NCBI GenBank assembly: GCA_021371855.1
Contig: JAJFVL010000018.1
Coordinates: 496,001-560,000, forward strand
Length of the DNA: 64,000 nucleotides
Direction of reading: 5' to 3'
From: Bacteroidales bacterium
GTDB taxonomy: Bacteria; Bacteroidota; Bacteroidia; Bacteroidales; VadinHA17
Part shown: piece by piece, positions 17,712 to 27,195 of the stretch
How positions within the stretch are numbered: the first letter of the stretch is position 1
Layout: every line of letters begins with the position of its first letter
Made by a program: the position numbers and the translations under genes
The notes under the pieces: generated by a model
The model's input: the letters and a program-made list of their open reading frames with translations, nothing else
Told to the model about the DNA's origin: nothing
The model's database searches: none

Positions 17712-20700
17712 ATGAACTTTAATCCTCTGACTATGGGTAAAACATCATCTTCCGATTCTTCATACGGAAACATTATTTTCCTTGGCTTTGATATAGGTTC
17801 TGTATCACTTAATTCTGTTATAATTGATTCCGATAACAATATACTTGATGAGTATTATGATTATGTTCACGGTAAGCCGTTTAATGTTCTTAAGGAGCGA
17901 TTATCGTCCATCCTGAATAAATACCCCGGAAATGAAATAAACGGTATTGCTGTTACGGGATCAGGTGGCAAACTTGCCACAGGGCTCATCGGCGGAGTAT
18001 TTGTCAACGAAATTATTGCCCAGGCAACTTCAACAGGAATATTATATCCTGAAGCCAGAACAGTGATTGAGATAGGTGGAGAAGACTCTAAACTGATCAT
18101 TCTTGAAAAAGATCCTGAGAACGGACACCCGGGACTTGTTGATTTTGAAATGAACAGCATATGTGCAGCAGGGACAGGTTCATTCCTTGACCAACAGGCC
18201 AGGAGGATTGGTGTCAATATTGAAAACGAGTTTGGAGCGATGGCATTAAAATCGGTTGATCCTCCCAGGATAGCCGGACGCTGCAGCGTATTTGCCAAGA
18301 GTGATATGATCCATCACCAGCAGATAGCCACTCCTTTACATGACATTGTAGCAGGATTATGTTTTGCTCTTGCAAGAAATTTCCGGAGCAATGTTGCCAG
18401 GAGCAAAGAAATAATAAAACCTGTTATCTTTTCAGGGGGAGTTGCTGCCAATGCCGGAATGGTGAGGGCATTCAGGGAGATACTAAACCTGGCTGACGGG
18501 GAACTGATAATATCACCTCATCATGCCGCCATGGGTGCAATAGGCGCCATCTACTATGCGCGCACCAATAATCTTATAATGAATCACTTTGCAGGCACTT
18601 CAAAACTTGAAAAATATCTTTCAGAGTCAACCGAAAATTTTGCAAGTCTTCCCCCTTTGAAGGAATCTGAAGTTGAATACAGAAAAGATGTCCATTTTAT
18701 AAAAACCGGCAGGGATAAAACGTCTGTCTATCTGGGTCTGGATGTCGGATCACTCAGCACAAATGTTGTACTCATCGATGATAAGCACCATGTTGTTGCA
18801 AGACGTTACCTGCCGACGGCAGGAAAACCTCTTGAGGCTATCCAGAAAGGGATGTCTGAAATCTTTGACGAAACCGGAAATGATGTTATCGTTGTCGGTG
18901 CTGGAACCACCGGTTCCGGAAGATATCTGACAGGTGATTTTATCGGTGCCGACACCATCAGAAATGAGATCACAGCCCAGGCTACGGCAGCAATTGATTA
19001 TGATCCTACAGTTGATACAATATTCGAGATCGGTGGACAGGATTCAAAATACATAAGCATTGAAAATGGCGTTGTTGTTGATTTTGAGATGAATAAGGTA
19101 TGTGCTGCCGGTACAGGATCATTCCTTGAAGAGCAGGCAGAAAAGCTGAATATTAATATTGTTGAGGAGTTTGGCCGAATGGCACTGAGATCTGAAAATC
19201 CTGTGAAACTGGGTGACCGGTGTACAGTATTCATGGAATCAGACCTGAACTCATTTATGCAGAAGGGAGCAAAGAATGAAAATCTTGTAGGGGGGCTCGC
19301 CTATTCTATCGTTTTTAACTATTTACAAAAGGTAGTCGGCGATCGCCGGATTGGTGATAAAATATTCTTCCAGGGTGGAGTAACTAACAATAAAGCAGTA
19401 GTTGCCGCATTTGAACAGGTCCTTGGTAAAAAGATCATTATCCCTCCCCACTTTGATGTTACAGGTGCAATAGGCGCTGCCATACTGGCAAAACGATCAA
19501 TGGCAAAGAGGCAAAAAACCAGGTTCAAGGGTTTTGGCATACGGAATGTAGCTTATGATCTCAGCAGGTTTACCTGCAATGGCTGCGCAAACCATTGTGA
19601 AATTCGACGGGTAAAAATAGCAAATGAAGAGAAGTCTCTGTACTATGGAGGCCGATGTGAAAAGTATGAGACTGACACCCGGAAGAAAGTGCAGAATAAT
19701 ATCCCAAATCTTTTTGTCAAAAGGACAGAAATGCTCATGGAAGGTTTCACTGAAAACCAACGTTGGAGATCCACATCAATAGGAATTCCCAGGGCATTAA
19801 TGGTTTTTTACCAGCAATTTCCGTTCTGGAGAACATTTTTTGAACAACTCGGATTCACTGTGGTTCTTTCAAAAGAATCAGACAAATCCCTGGTAACAAA
19901 CTCATTAGAAACCATCACAACCGAAACATGTCTTCCTGTCGAGTTGATGCATGGCCATGTTATTGACCTTATTGAGAAAGATGTCGATTACATTTTTCTT
20001 CCTTTTATTGTCAATGGGAAAGAAACAGAAGGTAACAAAACATCAAATTGTAACTGCCCGTGGGTCCAGTCCTATCCTTTTATGGTAAAAGCTGCATTAA
20101 AAGGTAAAATTGAGGAATCGAAACTTCTGATTCCGACACTCCATTTCAGATTTTTTAAAAGAGCCCTGATCGGAGAGATGACGGAATTCTTTCACGACAA
20201 ATTCGGTATCAGTAAGGAAGAGATAAGGAAAGCAGTATACAATGCCGATAAGGTCCAGACTTCATTTGAAAAACGGCTTATAAGCTATGGCAAGGGCGTG
20301 CTTGGTTCAATTCCGGAAAACTGTCGTCCTGTGGTATTGCTGGGAAAACCTTATAACAGTTCAGATCCCCATCTCAATCTTGGACTGACCGAGAAGCTGA
20401 TAAGCCAGAATGTGATGCCGATTCCTCTCGATATGCTTGATCTCTCATCGTACAATATTTTCGGCAACTACCGGAACATGTACTGGCCCAACGGACAAAA
20501 AATTATAGCGGCTGCCCAGATGGTAGCAAAGGATGATAAACTGCATGCCGTTTACATCAGTAACTTCCGCTGCGGACCCGATTCGTTTATCTGGCATTAT
20601 GTTACTGAAGAGCTGAAAGGTAAGCCATTCCTTAATCTCGAAGTGGATGAACACTCGGCCGATGCTGGTATGATAACCCGCATCGAAGCTTTTCTCGACA

Positions 20701-21974
20701 GTCTTTCAGGTGCTGAAAAAAACAGAAAGAAAGATATTAAGATCTTCAGACCGCGTCCTGGTCCCTCTTCACCACAAAAAGACAGGGTATTGTATTTCCC
20801 GTATATGAACGACAACGCTTATCTGGTGTCTGCAGCTGCCCGCAGTTGCGGGATTCTGTCTGAAGTGCTCCCTAAACAGGATGAAGAAGATCTGGCCATC
20901 GGAAGGAAATACACCTCATCAAAAGAGTGCTTTCCAATGATCTGTACCACAGGAAGTTTTCTCAAAAAGCTTATGGAACCCGGCGCCGATCCTTCAAAAA
21001 TGAGTTTTTTCATGCCCGATCATAACGGTCCCTGCCGGTTTGGCCAGTATAACCAGTTTCACAGGATCCTTTTTGACCGGCTCGGCTTTCATGAAGCAGA
21101 GCTAATTACTCCCTCGAATGATACATCCTATGAAGATATTGCAGGCGAACATGGACAAAAATTCAGAATTAATGCATGGAAAGGATTTGTTGTCTGCGAT
21201 TACCTGAGAAAAATTTACCGTGAAACCCGGCCTTACGAAATCAATAAAGGAGATTCTGATAAGCTCTACATGAGCTCTCTGACACGGCTTGAAAAATGTA
21301 TTGAGAATGGGTCTAAAGGCCTGCATAGGGAACTGACTGAGATCGTTTCAGATTTTATGGCGGTAAAAGTCAATAAGGATCACCGGAAACCAGTCGTTGC
21401 AATCATCGGAGAGATATTTATGCGCGACAATGCAGGTTGTAACGGAAATATCGCAAACAGGCTCGAAGATCTTGGAGTTGAAGTGGTTATCACTCCGTTC
21501 TCTGAATGGTTAACCTATTCTACTTATCGCTTTGCACGCGACAGCAGGTGGAAAAATGATAGTAAGGGCATTCTTAAATCAAAAATCCAGGATATCGGAC
21601 AGGAGGTAATTGCTGCCTCCCTGCTCCGCGGTATCAAAAAATTCACCGATCATGAAAAAGATGTTTCACTTCACGATATGCTTAGTCTTTGTAATAAATA
21701 TGTGAGCCGGTTTTATGACGGTGATCCTCCGATAGCAATGGGTACATCAGTGGCTCTTGCAAGGAGAGGTGTTTCCGGCTTTGCAGCCATCCTTCCATTT
21801 ACCTGCATGCCCGGAACCCTTATTGCTTCACTGAGCGATTCATTCAGAAAGGAGAATAATAATATTCCCTTTATTAATATTGCCTATGATGGTCAGGATT
21901 CTGTCTCTCTCGATACCAGATTACAGGCTTTTATCTTCCAGGTAAAGGAATATGCTATAACTGCTCTACATTAA
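17712..21974 (+). CDS. Giant acyl-CoA dehydratase activase (two BadF/HgdC-type ATPase domains plus DUF2229)
   Basis: HgdC-type activases use ATP to drive low-potential electrons into 2-hydroxyacyl-CoA dehydratases or benzoyl-CoA reductases. This 1420-residue protein has two ATPase domains in tandem (about 18-290, starting IIFLGFDIGSVSLNSVIIDS, and 340-600, starting SVYLGLDVGSLSTNVVLIDD). Each has the paired motif VCAAGTGSFL (ICAAGTGSFL in the first) whose Cys binds the shared [4Fe-4S] cluster. Next comes a cysteine-rich segment (FTCNGCANHCEIRR; GGRCEKYE) and a DUF2229/HgdB-like C-terminal region (TTETCLPVELMHGHV; CNCPWVQSYPF; CFPMICTTGSF). It is a known large architecture of unproven role. 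No separate dehydratase subunits are adjacent. Its end overlaps convergent pdxB by 20 bp. Confidence 0.88.
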   Translation: MNFNPLTMGKTSSSDSSYGNIIFLGFDIGSVSLNSVIIDSDNNILDEYYDYVHGKPFNVLKERLSSILNKYPGNEINGIAVTGSGGKLATGLIGGVFVNEIIAQATSTGILYPEARTVIEIGGEDSKLIILEKDPENGHPGLVDFEMNSICAAGTGSFLDQQARRIGVNIENEFGAMALKSVDPPRIAGRCSVFAKSDMIHHQQIATPLHDIVAGLCFALARNFRSNVARSKEIIKPVIFSGGVAANAGMVRAFREILNLADGELIISPHHAAMGAIGAIYYARTNNLIMNHFAGTSKLEKYLSESTENFASLPPLKESEVEYRKDVHFIKTGRDKTSVYLGLDVGSLSTNVVLIDDKHHVVARRYLPTAGKPLEAIQKGMSEIFDETGNDVIVVGAGTTGSGRYLTGDFIGADTIRNEITAQATAAIDYDPTVDTIFEIGGQDSKYISIENGVVVDFEMNKVCAAGTGSFLEEQAEKLNINIVEEFGRMALRSENPVKLGDRCTVFMESDLNSFMQKGAKNENLVGGLAYSIVFNYLQKVVGDRRIGDKIFFQGGVTNNKAVVAAFEQVLGKKIIIPPHFDVTGAIGAAILAKRSMAKRQKTRFKGFGIRNVAYDLSRFTCNGCANHCEIRRVKIANEEKSLYYGGRCEKYETDTRKKVQNNIPNLFVKRTEMLMEGFTENQRWRSTSIGIPRALMVFYQQFPFWRTFFEQLGFTVVLSKESDKSLVTNSLETITTETCLPVELMHGHVIDLIEKDVDYIFLPFIVNGKETEGNKTSNCNCPWVQSYPFMVKAALKGKIEESKLLIPTLHFRFFKRALIGEMTEFFHDKFGISKEEIRKAVYNADKVQTSFEKRLISYGKGVLGSIPENCRPVVLLGKPYNSSDPHLNLGLTEKLISQNVMPIPLDMLDLSSYNIFGNYRNMYWPNGQKIIAAAQMVAKDDKLHAVYISNFRCGPDSFIWHYVTEELKGKPFLNLEVDEHSADAGMITRIEAFLDSLSGAEKNRKKDIKIFRPRPGPSSPQKDRVLYFPYMNDNAYLVSAAARSCGILSEVLPKQDEEDLAIGRKYTSSKECFPMICTTGSFLKKLMEPGADPSKMSFFMPDHNGPCRFGQYNQFHRILFDRLGFHEAELITPSNDTSYEDIAGEHGQKFRINAWKGFVVCDYLRKIYRETRPYEINKGDSDKLYMSSLTRLEKCIENGSKGLHRELTEIVSDFMAVKVNKDHRKPVVAIIGEIFMRDNAGCNGNIANRLEDLGVEVVITPFSEWLTYSTYRFARDSRWKNDSKGILKSKIQDIGQEVIAASLLRGIKKFTDHEKDVSLHDMLSLCNKYVSRFYDGDPPIAMGTSVALARRGVSGFAAILPFTCMPGTLIASLSDSFRKENNNIPFINIAYDGQDSVSLDTRLQAFIFQVKEYAITALH

Positions 21975-23088
21975 ATCCAAGTTTGGCAAGAATGTTTTTA
22001 GAATTTCCCGAACAATTCTTTAGGTTCACAGAGAAAGAAGGGAACTCCCTTCTTATCGGATAGCTGCCCCTCAGTTTTTCGAAATCCGATGGAGAATTAC
22101 GCAGTTTATTATCGTCTGAGCTGATGTCGTAAGTATGCATAACAGCTTCCCATATTACATCTTCATCCGATTTCCCTTTCCCGTCTATTGAAAAAACAGG
22201 TTCAGAAGGAAGAGGTACATTACCTGCATGCCAGTTTTTCAGGGGAAGATCGAAATATTCGCTTAAAGCATTCACTGCCATTGAAGTACCATTTGCCTTG
22301 CCGTCAGTTGAATACCCCGCAATATGAGGAGTAGCAAGAAAGAGTTTTTCCATGAGTTGGAAATCAATAGCCGGTTCGTTTTCCCAGACATCCAACACAG
22401 CCCCGGAAATTATTCCTGCAGAAAGAAAAGTTTTCAGGGCATTATTATCAACAACTTCTCCACGCGATGAATTTATAAGCCAGCCTCCTTTTTTTATCTT
22501 CTTCATTGTCTGCTCATTAACAAGATGCCACGTCTTATCATCACCTGTCATATTAAGTGGAACATGGAATGTAATGATATCAGCTTCACTGAGTACGGTA
22601 TCAAAGTCCGTGAAATGGCTTTTGCCTTCTCTCCTTGCTCTGGGCGGATCATTAAGCAACAGTTTCATCCCCAGTGTTTCAGCAAGTTTTTCAACTTTCG
22701 AACCCACATTACCTACACCAATTATTCCCAAAGTCTTGTCTTTCAGTACAAATTTATTTCCGGCAGCTATTCTCAACATGGCTGATGCAATATACTGCAT
22801 AACGGAAGAGGAATTACAACCCGGAGCATTGGTCCAGGTAATTCCTCTGCTGTTGCAATATTGAGTATCAATGTGGTCATAACCAATGGTGGCAGTGGCT
22901 ATAAATTTAACTGATGTTTTATTTAAAAGTGCTTCATTACATCTGGTTCTGGTCCGTATAATCAATGCATCCGCCTTTTGCAATACATTATTATCTATCT
23001 TGTTTCCAGGCAAATAAACAACATTTGCATAGGGTTCGAGTACACCTTTAAGGAATGGAATCTTATCATCTGAAACAATTGTGATCAT
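21955..23088 (-). CDS. pdxB: Erythronate-4-phosphate dehydrogenase
   Basis: PdxB oxidises 4-phosphoerythronate in the DXP-independent branch of vitamin B6 synthesis. The 377-residue length and sequence fit: ALIIRTRTRCNEALL, ATIGYDHIDTQYC, TNAPGCNSSSVMQYI, the NAD-binding LGIIGVGNVGSKVEKLAETL, the catalytic Arg region INSSRGEVVDNNAL, and the His near ATPHIAGYSTDGK. The C-terminal extension (about 285-377) is the dimerisation domain that separates PdxB from other D-2-hydroxyacid dehydrogenases. It stands alone on the minus strand and overlaps the end of the convergent activase gene by 20 bp. Confidence 0.93.
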   Translation of the reverse strand: MITIVSDDKIPFLKGVLEPYANVVYLPGNKIDNNVLQKADALIIRTRTRCNEALLNKTSVKFIATATIGYDHIDTQYCNSRGITWTNAPGCNSSSVMQYIASAMLRIAAGNKFVLKDKTLGIIGVGNVGSKVEKLAETLGMKLLLNDPPRARREGKSHFTDFDTVLSEADIITFHVPLNMTGDDKTWHLVNEQTMKKIKKGGWLINSSRGEVVDNNALKTFLSAGIISGAVLDVWENEPAIDFQLMEKLFLATPHIAGYSTDGKANGTSMAVNALSEYFDLPLKNWHAGNVPLPSEPVFSIDGKGKSDEDVIWEAVMHTYDISSDDNKLRNSPSDFEKLRGSYPIRREFPSFSVNLKNCSGNSKNILAKLGFNVEQL

Positions 23089-23290
23089 TTCTGCTTTAAA
23101 TTTTATGAATTATTTTACATTAATTTTTCAATTTATAAAAACCAATACAATAATAAGACAATTTTTACATTTCTGATTGCCAATTTTTTCCCAGCTAAAA
23201 ATATGTAATTAATTAATTAGTAATGAACTATTTAAATTCATAAATTTGTGTTTCATATCGTCTAATCTTTAACCTTTAAAATAGATATAT

Positions 23291-24190
23291 ATGAAAACCA
23301 TTTTACTGTTCGTTTTTCTGATAATTGTATCAATTATCAGTGTTGAAGCCCAAAAACCTATTGGAATCTCCCAGGACAGCCTTAAATTTGGTAAAAGTAT
23401 TATACCTGGATTGGTTGTGACCATCCCGGAAGTGAACTATGAGAAAACTCTGAAAAACTGGATTAAAGAGCTGCAATCAGGTACAAAATCCTCAGTAGTT
23501 ACCGAGAATAGTGAAATGTCAATATTCGGAGCCAGACTGAAAGATATCACTTCAACTCCTTTAAACATCTACAGCACTATGAAGAATGAGGACACCCTGG
23601 TACGCCTGTCTGTTTCGTTTGAGCTAAAAAAAGATCAGTACCTCGGAGATGAAGCATTCCAGTCTGAACTTTCTAAGGCTAAACTTTATTTATCGGACTT
23701 TGCAAAAGACCAGTACATAGATGCGGTCAAAGGACAAGTAAAGGATGAAGAAGATAAACTGAGTAAAATAGAAAAAGAGATCGAATCGTTGAAAAGAGAG
23801 GAAGCTCGCCTTGAAAAATCAATATTAAAAAGCAGAGAAGAAATTATCCTTGAAAAAGACAAAATTATAGTATATAACAACAACCTGGCATCTGTTTCTG
23901 CTTCCATTATCGAGCAGAATAATCAACTACTCACAATGGAATCAGGTACACAGAGGGAGGAAAAGGAAAAATATATCAAAGGTCTTGAGAAGGATAAGAA
24001 GAGCATACTTAAGTCGATAAGTTCCTCTGAAGACAAGATCAATGATGCAAATAAAACAATTGATAATGCAAACAGGGAACTTCCAAACAACAACCTGGCA
24101 AAACAAAATTTTCAAAGCCAGTATGATATTCAGCAAGCTGTTGTGGGACAATTCAATGACAAGCTGGAAAAAATTAAGGCTTATAAATGA
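23291..24190 (+). CDS. Secreted coiled-coil protein of unknown function
   Basis: The 299-residue product has a signal peptide ending near SVEAQ. Residues about 25-140 form a small domain (KFGKSIIPGLVVTIPEVNYE; MSIFGARLKDITSTPLNIYS) and residues about 150-295 are an almost continuous charged coiled coil (KLSKIEKEIESLKREEARLE; EKDKKSILKSISSSEDKIND). I recognise no named family. It is probably periplasmic. A TAAATTTG -7-like box at 23241-23248 lies 43 bp before the start. Neighbours (pdxB, S46 peptidase) give no functional clue. Confidence 0.75.
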   Translation: MKTILLFVFLIIVSIISVEAQKPIGISQDSLKFGKSIIPGLVVTIPEVNYEKTLKNWIKELQSGTKSSVVTENSEMSIFGARLKDITSTPLNIYSTMKNEDTLVRLSVSFELKKDQYLGDEAFQSELSKAKLYLSDFAKDQYIDAVKGQVKDEEDKLSKIEKEIESLKREEARLEKSILKSREEIILEKDKIIVYNNNLASVSASIIEQNNQLLTMESGTQREEKEKYIKGLEKDKKSILKSISSSEDKINDANKTIDNANRELPNNNLAKQNFQSQYDIQQAVVGQFNDKLEKIKAYK

Positions 24191-24305
24191 TTACCAGGAA
24201 CACTGATTTCCACAGAGTTAATCCGGAGCAATACTTTTACTGAGAACTCCGCGCATGTCATTGATTTACTACAAATTACTCCGTGCTTAAATAAGTATAA
24301 AATTT

Positions 24306-26480
24306 CTATTCGATTAAGGTCATCTCATTAAGAAGGTATCCGGCTCCCGCAAATTTGTCTATGATAAAAAGTGCATATCTTATATCGAGACTAATATTCC
24401 GGCTCTGATCGGGATTAAATGCCATGTCGCTGGCAACACCTTCCCAGGCCCTGTCGAAATTGACACCGATAAGCTGGCCTTCGGCATTAATAACCGGACT
24501 CCCTGAATTGCCTCCTGTTGTGTGATTATCAGCAATAAAGCAGACCGGCACTTCACCATTTTGTGTATAACGACCAAAATCTTTTGTCTTGTACAATTCC
24601 TTAAGTTTATCAGGAACATCATAATCATAAATTTCAGGATTATCTTTTTCCATTATCCCTTTTAGTGTTGTATAATGGGTAAAACAGACAGCATCTTTTG
24701 AAAAGTAACCTTTAACGTTTCCATAAGCTACCCGTAATGTCAGATTTGCATCAGGATAAAAGACTTTCCCTTTATCAAATTCCATCTGTAATGTCATATA
24801 ATCCTGGTTCAGTTTTGTTATACCGGCATTTATGCGTTCCAGCTCCGGGCTGACAATAACCGACAGAAAATCGCTTGCATTCACTGAAAGAAGATAGAAT
24901 GGATCCTTAGTTAATTTCCTGACACCCGATGCATTAAACTTCTCAATGAAACCGGTAAAACGTACTTCGTCAGTAAAAACCGATTTTTCATAGAGTTTAT
25001 CGACTACAGATAAAAAATCGCCGCCGCATGAATTCCTTAGTTTTATATACTCAGATGCCTGCCATTTCCGGTCAAGTTTCTCACCATACAGCGTCATAAC
25101 AGCGACAAATAGTTTCTTATCCGTCGCCTTATCGAAATTTTTAAAAAAGCCCTTTCCGCTATTGATCAGTCTGGTCTTCATGGCTTTTATCTCTTCCTCA
25201 CCGGCATTGCGGTTAACAAGTTCGACCAGAGGCCTGATGTTTCGTGCAAAGCCGACAGCTTCAGCCCCATTGGCAAAGAAGACCTCGTTGGTAAAGCTGT
25301 TAACAATATTATATTCACCGAGTTTCGAGTATAGTTCCTTGTATTGCGGCAAAATGTTACCATATTTTGTTTTACGCTCCATATCTGCATTGATCCAGGC
25401 TGTCAACCTGTTCTCAAATTCATTTTTCTTTTCAATGGTCCCCATTTTTTCCAATCCCTGATTTTCACCAATCCATTTCTTCCACGAGTTGGCCATACCA
25501 GTTTTCTTTGATGAGTATTGTATCCTCAGGAGAGGATCAGAATTGATTGCCGCCTCCATAATTTCAATCTTTTTTGTTCTGATATCAATCATTTTGGGAT
25601 TATAATAGTTCTTCACCATGTCGACATGATAAGATGGAACATATTCTGATGTTTTTCCCGGATAACCAAAAACCATTGTAAAATCTCCCTCTTTATACCC
25701 TTTCAGAGATATCGGGAAATGGTAAACCGGTTTATACGGAATGTTATCATCAGAGACATCAGCAGGTTTATTGTTTTTGTCAGCATATATCCTGAAAAGA
25801 GAAAAGTCGCCCGTATGGCGTGGCCAAACCCAGTTATCTGTCTCCCCACCAAATTTCCCGATCGAAGAAGGAGGAGCTCCCACAAGCCGGATATCGCTGA
25901 ATATCTCGTTTACAAAAAGGAAATACTGTTTACCCATATAAAAAGGCCGTACAAAAGCTGAATAACCCGTACCTTCAGCAGCATTTTTCTGTATCGAAAT
26001 GATATTCGAATTTATAAGGCTATCCCGTTTTGCTCCAACCATTTCACCAGTCACCCCTTTCATCACATCCCCGGTAACATCTTCCATCCTTTTCAGAAAT
26101 GTGACAGAAAGACCCGGACATCTCAATTCTTCTTCGTGCGACATTGCCCAGAATCCATCTGTCAGATAATCATGTTCAAGAGTCGTATTTCTCAGTATCT
26201 GACTATAACCGCAATGATGATTTGTTATCAGCAACCCTTCAGAAGAGATGACTTCCCCGGTGCAGCCACTTCCAAAAAGGACTACTGCATCTTTCATACA
26301 TGCTTTGTTTACACTGTATATATCTTCAGCTGTCAGTTTAAATCCTTTCTCCTGCATCAGCTTAATATTATATTTTTCGATCAGAAGAGGGATCCACATT
26401 CCTTCGTCGGCCCTAATGACCGGAGTCATTAATGCAGTACATAACAATAACAGTAACAATATTAATATCTTAATTTTCAT
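24306..26480 (-). CDS. S46 dipeptidyl peptidase, DPP11-like
   Basis: S46 enzymes remove N-terminal dipeptides from peptides in the periplasm, feeding amino-acid fermentation. The 724-residue protein has a signal peptide (before ADEGMWIP), the trypsin-like catalytic His in LLITNHHCGYSQ, and the Ser in HTTGGNSGSPVINAEGQ. The residue that sets S1 specificity is Arg (about 677) in VNFDRAWEGVASDM; in characterised members Arg at this place gives Asp/Glu preference (DPP11), while Gly gives hydrophobic preference (DPP7). It is therefore more likely DPP11-like. It is a single gene on the minus strand, with hypD nearby in the genome as another amino-acid catabolism gene. Confidence 0.9.
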   Translation of the reverse strand: MKIKILILLLLLLCTALMTPVIRADEGMWIPLLIEKYNIKLMQEKGFKLTAEDIYSVNKACMKDAVVLFGSGCTGEVISSEGLLITNHHCGYSQILRNTTLEHDYLTDGFWAMSHEEELRCPGLSVTFLKRMEDVTGDVMKGVTGEMVGAKRDSLINSNIISIQKNAAEGTGYSAFVRPFYMGKQYFLFVNEIFSDIRLVGAPPSSIGKFGGETDNWVWPRHTGDFSLFRIYADKNNKPADVSDDNIPYKPVYHFPISLKGYKEGDFTMVFGYPGKTSEYVPSYHVDMVKNYYNPKMIDIRTKKIEIMEAAINSDPLLRIQYSSKKTGMANSWKKWIGENQGLEKMGTIEKKNEFENRLTAWINADMERKTKYGNILPQYKELYSKLGEYNIVNSFTNEVFFANGAEAVGFARNIRPLVELVNRNAGEEEIKAMKTRLINSGKGFFKNFDKATDKKLFVAVMTLYGEKLDRKWQASEYIKLRNSCGGDFLSVVDKLYEKSVFTDEVRFTGFIEKFNASGVRKLTKDPFYLLSVNASDFLSVIVSPELERINAGITKLNQDYMTLQMEFDKGKVFYPDANLTLRVAYGNVKGYFSKDAVCFTHYTTLKGIMEKDNPEIYDYDVPDKLKELYKTKDFGRYTQNGEVPVCFIADNHTTGGNSGSPVINAEGQLIGVNFDRAWEGVASDMAFNPDQSRNISLDIRYALFIIDKFAGAGYLLNEMTLIE

Positions 26481-26605
26481 TCCGGATTTATTTTCAATTT
26501 TTTCTTTCTTATAATCTTTTATAAATTTTAACCAAGTTAAATTTGTTCATATGGCAATAAATGTTAATCCGCCTTCTGCCCCCTGCCTTCCGCCTTCCTT
26601 ATTCC

Positions 26606-27193
26606 CTACTGAACAAAGTTCTGAAGTTCCCTATACAGTCGCTGTACCGGTAATCCTACAACATTAAAATACGAACCTTCTATATTACTGCATGCAGCAA
26701 TTCCAATCCATTCCTGAATACCATATGCACCGGCTTTATCATAAGGTTTGTATTTATCAACATAAAAATTTATCTCCTCAGTTGAAAGTGCTTCGAAAGT
26801 TACTTTTGTTGATTCAGAAAAAATTTTTTCTTTATCAGATGAAAGCAGACACACTCCTGTAATTACTTCATGAGTATTGCCCGAAATTTCCCTGAGTATC
26901 CTGACTGCATCTTCAAAATCGACGGGCTTCCCAAGAACTTTATTATTACACCAGACAATTGTATCAGCTGTAATAACAATCTCATTATCTGATATTTCAT
27001 TTCTAAAACGAATTGCTTTCCCATATGCAACATGCCTGGCGATTTCTTCACCTGTAAGATCTTCCGGATATGTTTCAGGATATTCTTTTATAACAACATC
27101 AAACTCAAGACCCAGTTCATGAAGCAGATGCTGCCTTCGTGGCGAATGTGAAGCAAGTATTATCCTGTAATTTTTCAGATTTTCAATCAGCAT
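26606..27193 (-). CDS. maf: Maf-like nucleoside triphosphate pyrophosphatase
   Basis: Maf proteins hydrolyse non-canonical nucleotides or dTTP/UTP to monophosphates, a house-cleaning activity. The 195-residue protein shows the family motifs ILASHSPRRQHLL near the N-terminus, ITADTIVWCNNKVLGKP with the catalytic Asp, and DKAGAYGIQEWIGIA. It is the last gene of the block starting at 29486. Only two bases separate it from the UbiA prenyltransferase gene upstream, so it is surely co-transcribed. Confidence 0.93.
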   Translation of the reverse strand: MLIENLKNYRIILASHSPRRQHLLHELGLEFDVVIKEYPETYPEDLTGEEIARHVAYGKAIRFRNEISDNEIVITADTIVWCNNKVLGKPVDFEDAVRILREISGNTHEVITGVCLLSSDKEKIFSESTKVTFEALSTEEINFYVDKYKPYDKAGAYGIQEWIGIAACSNIEGSYFNVVGLPVQRLYRELQNFVQ

Positions 27194-27195
27194 GG

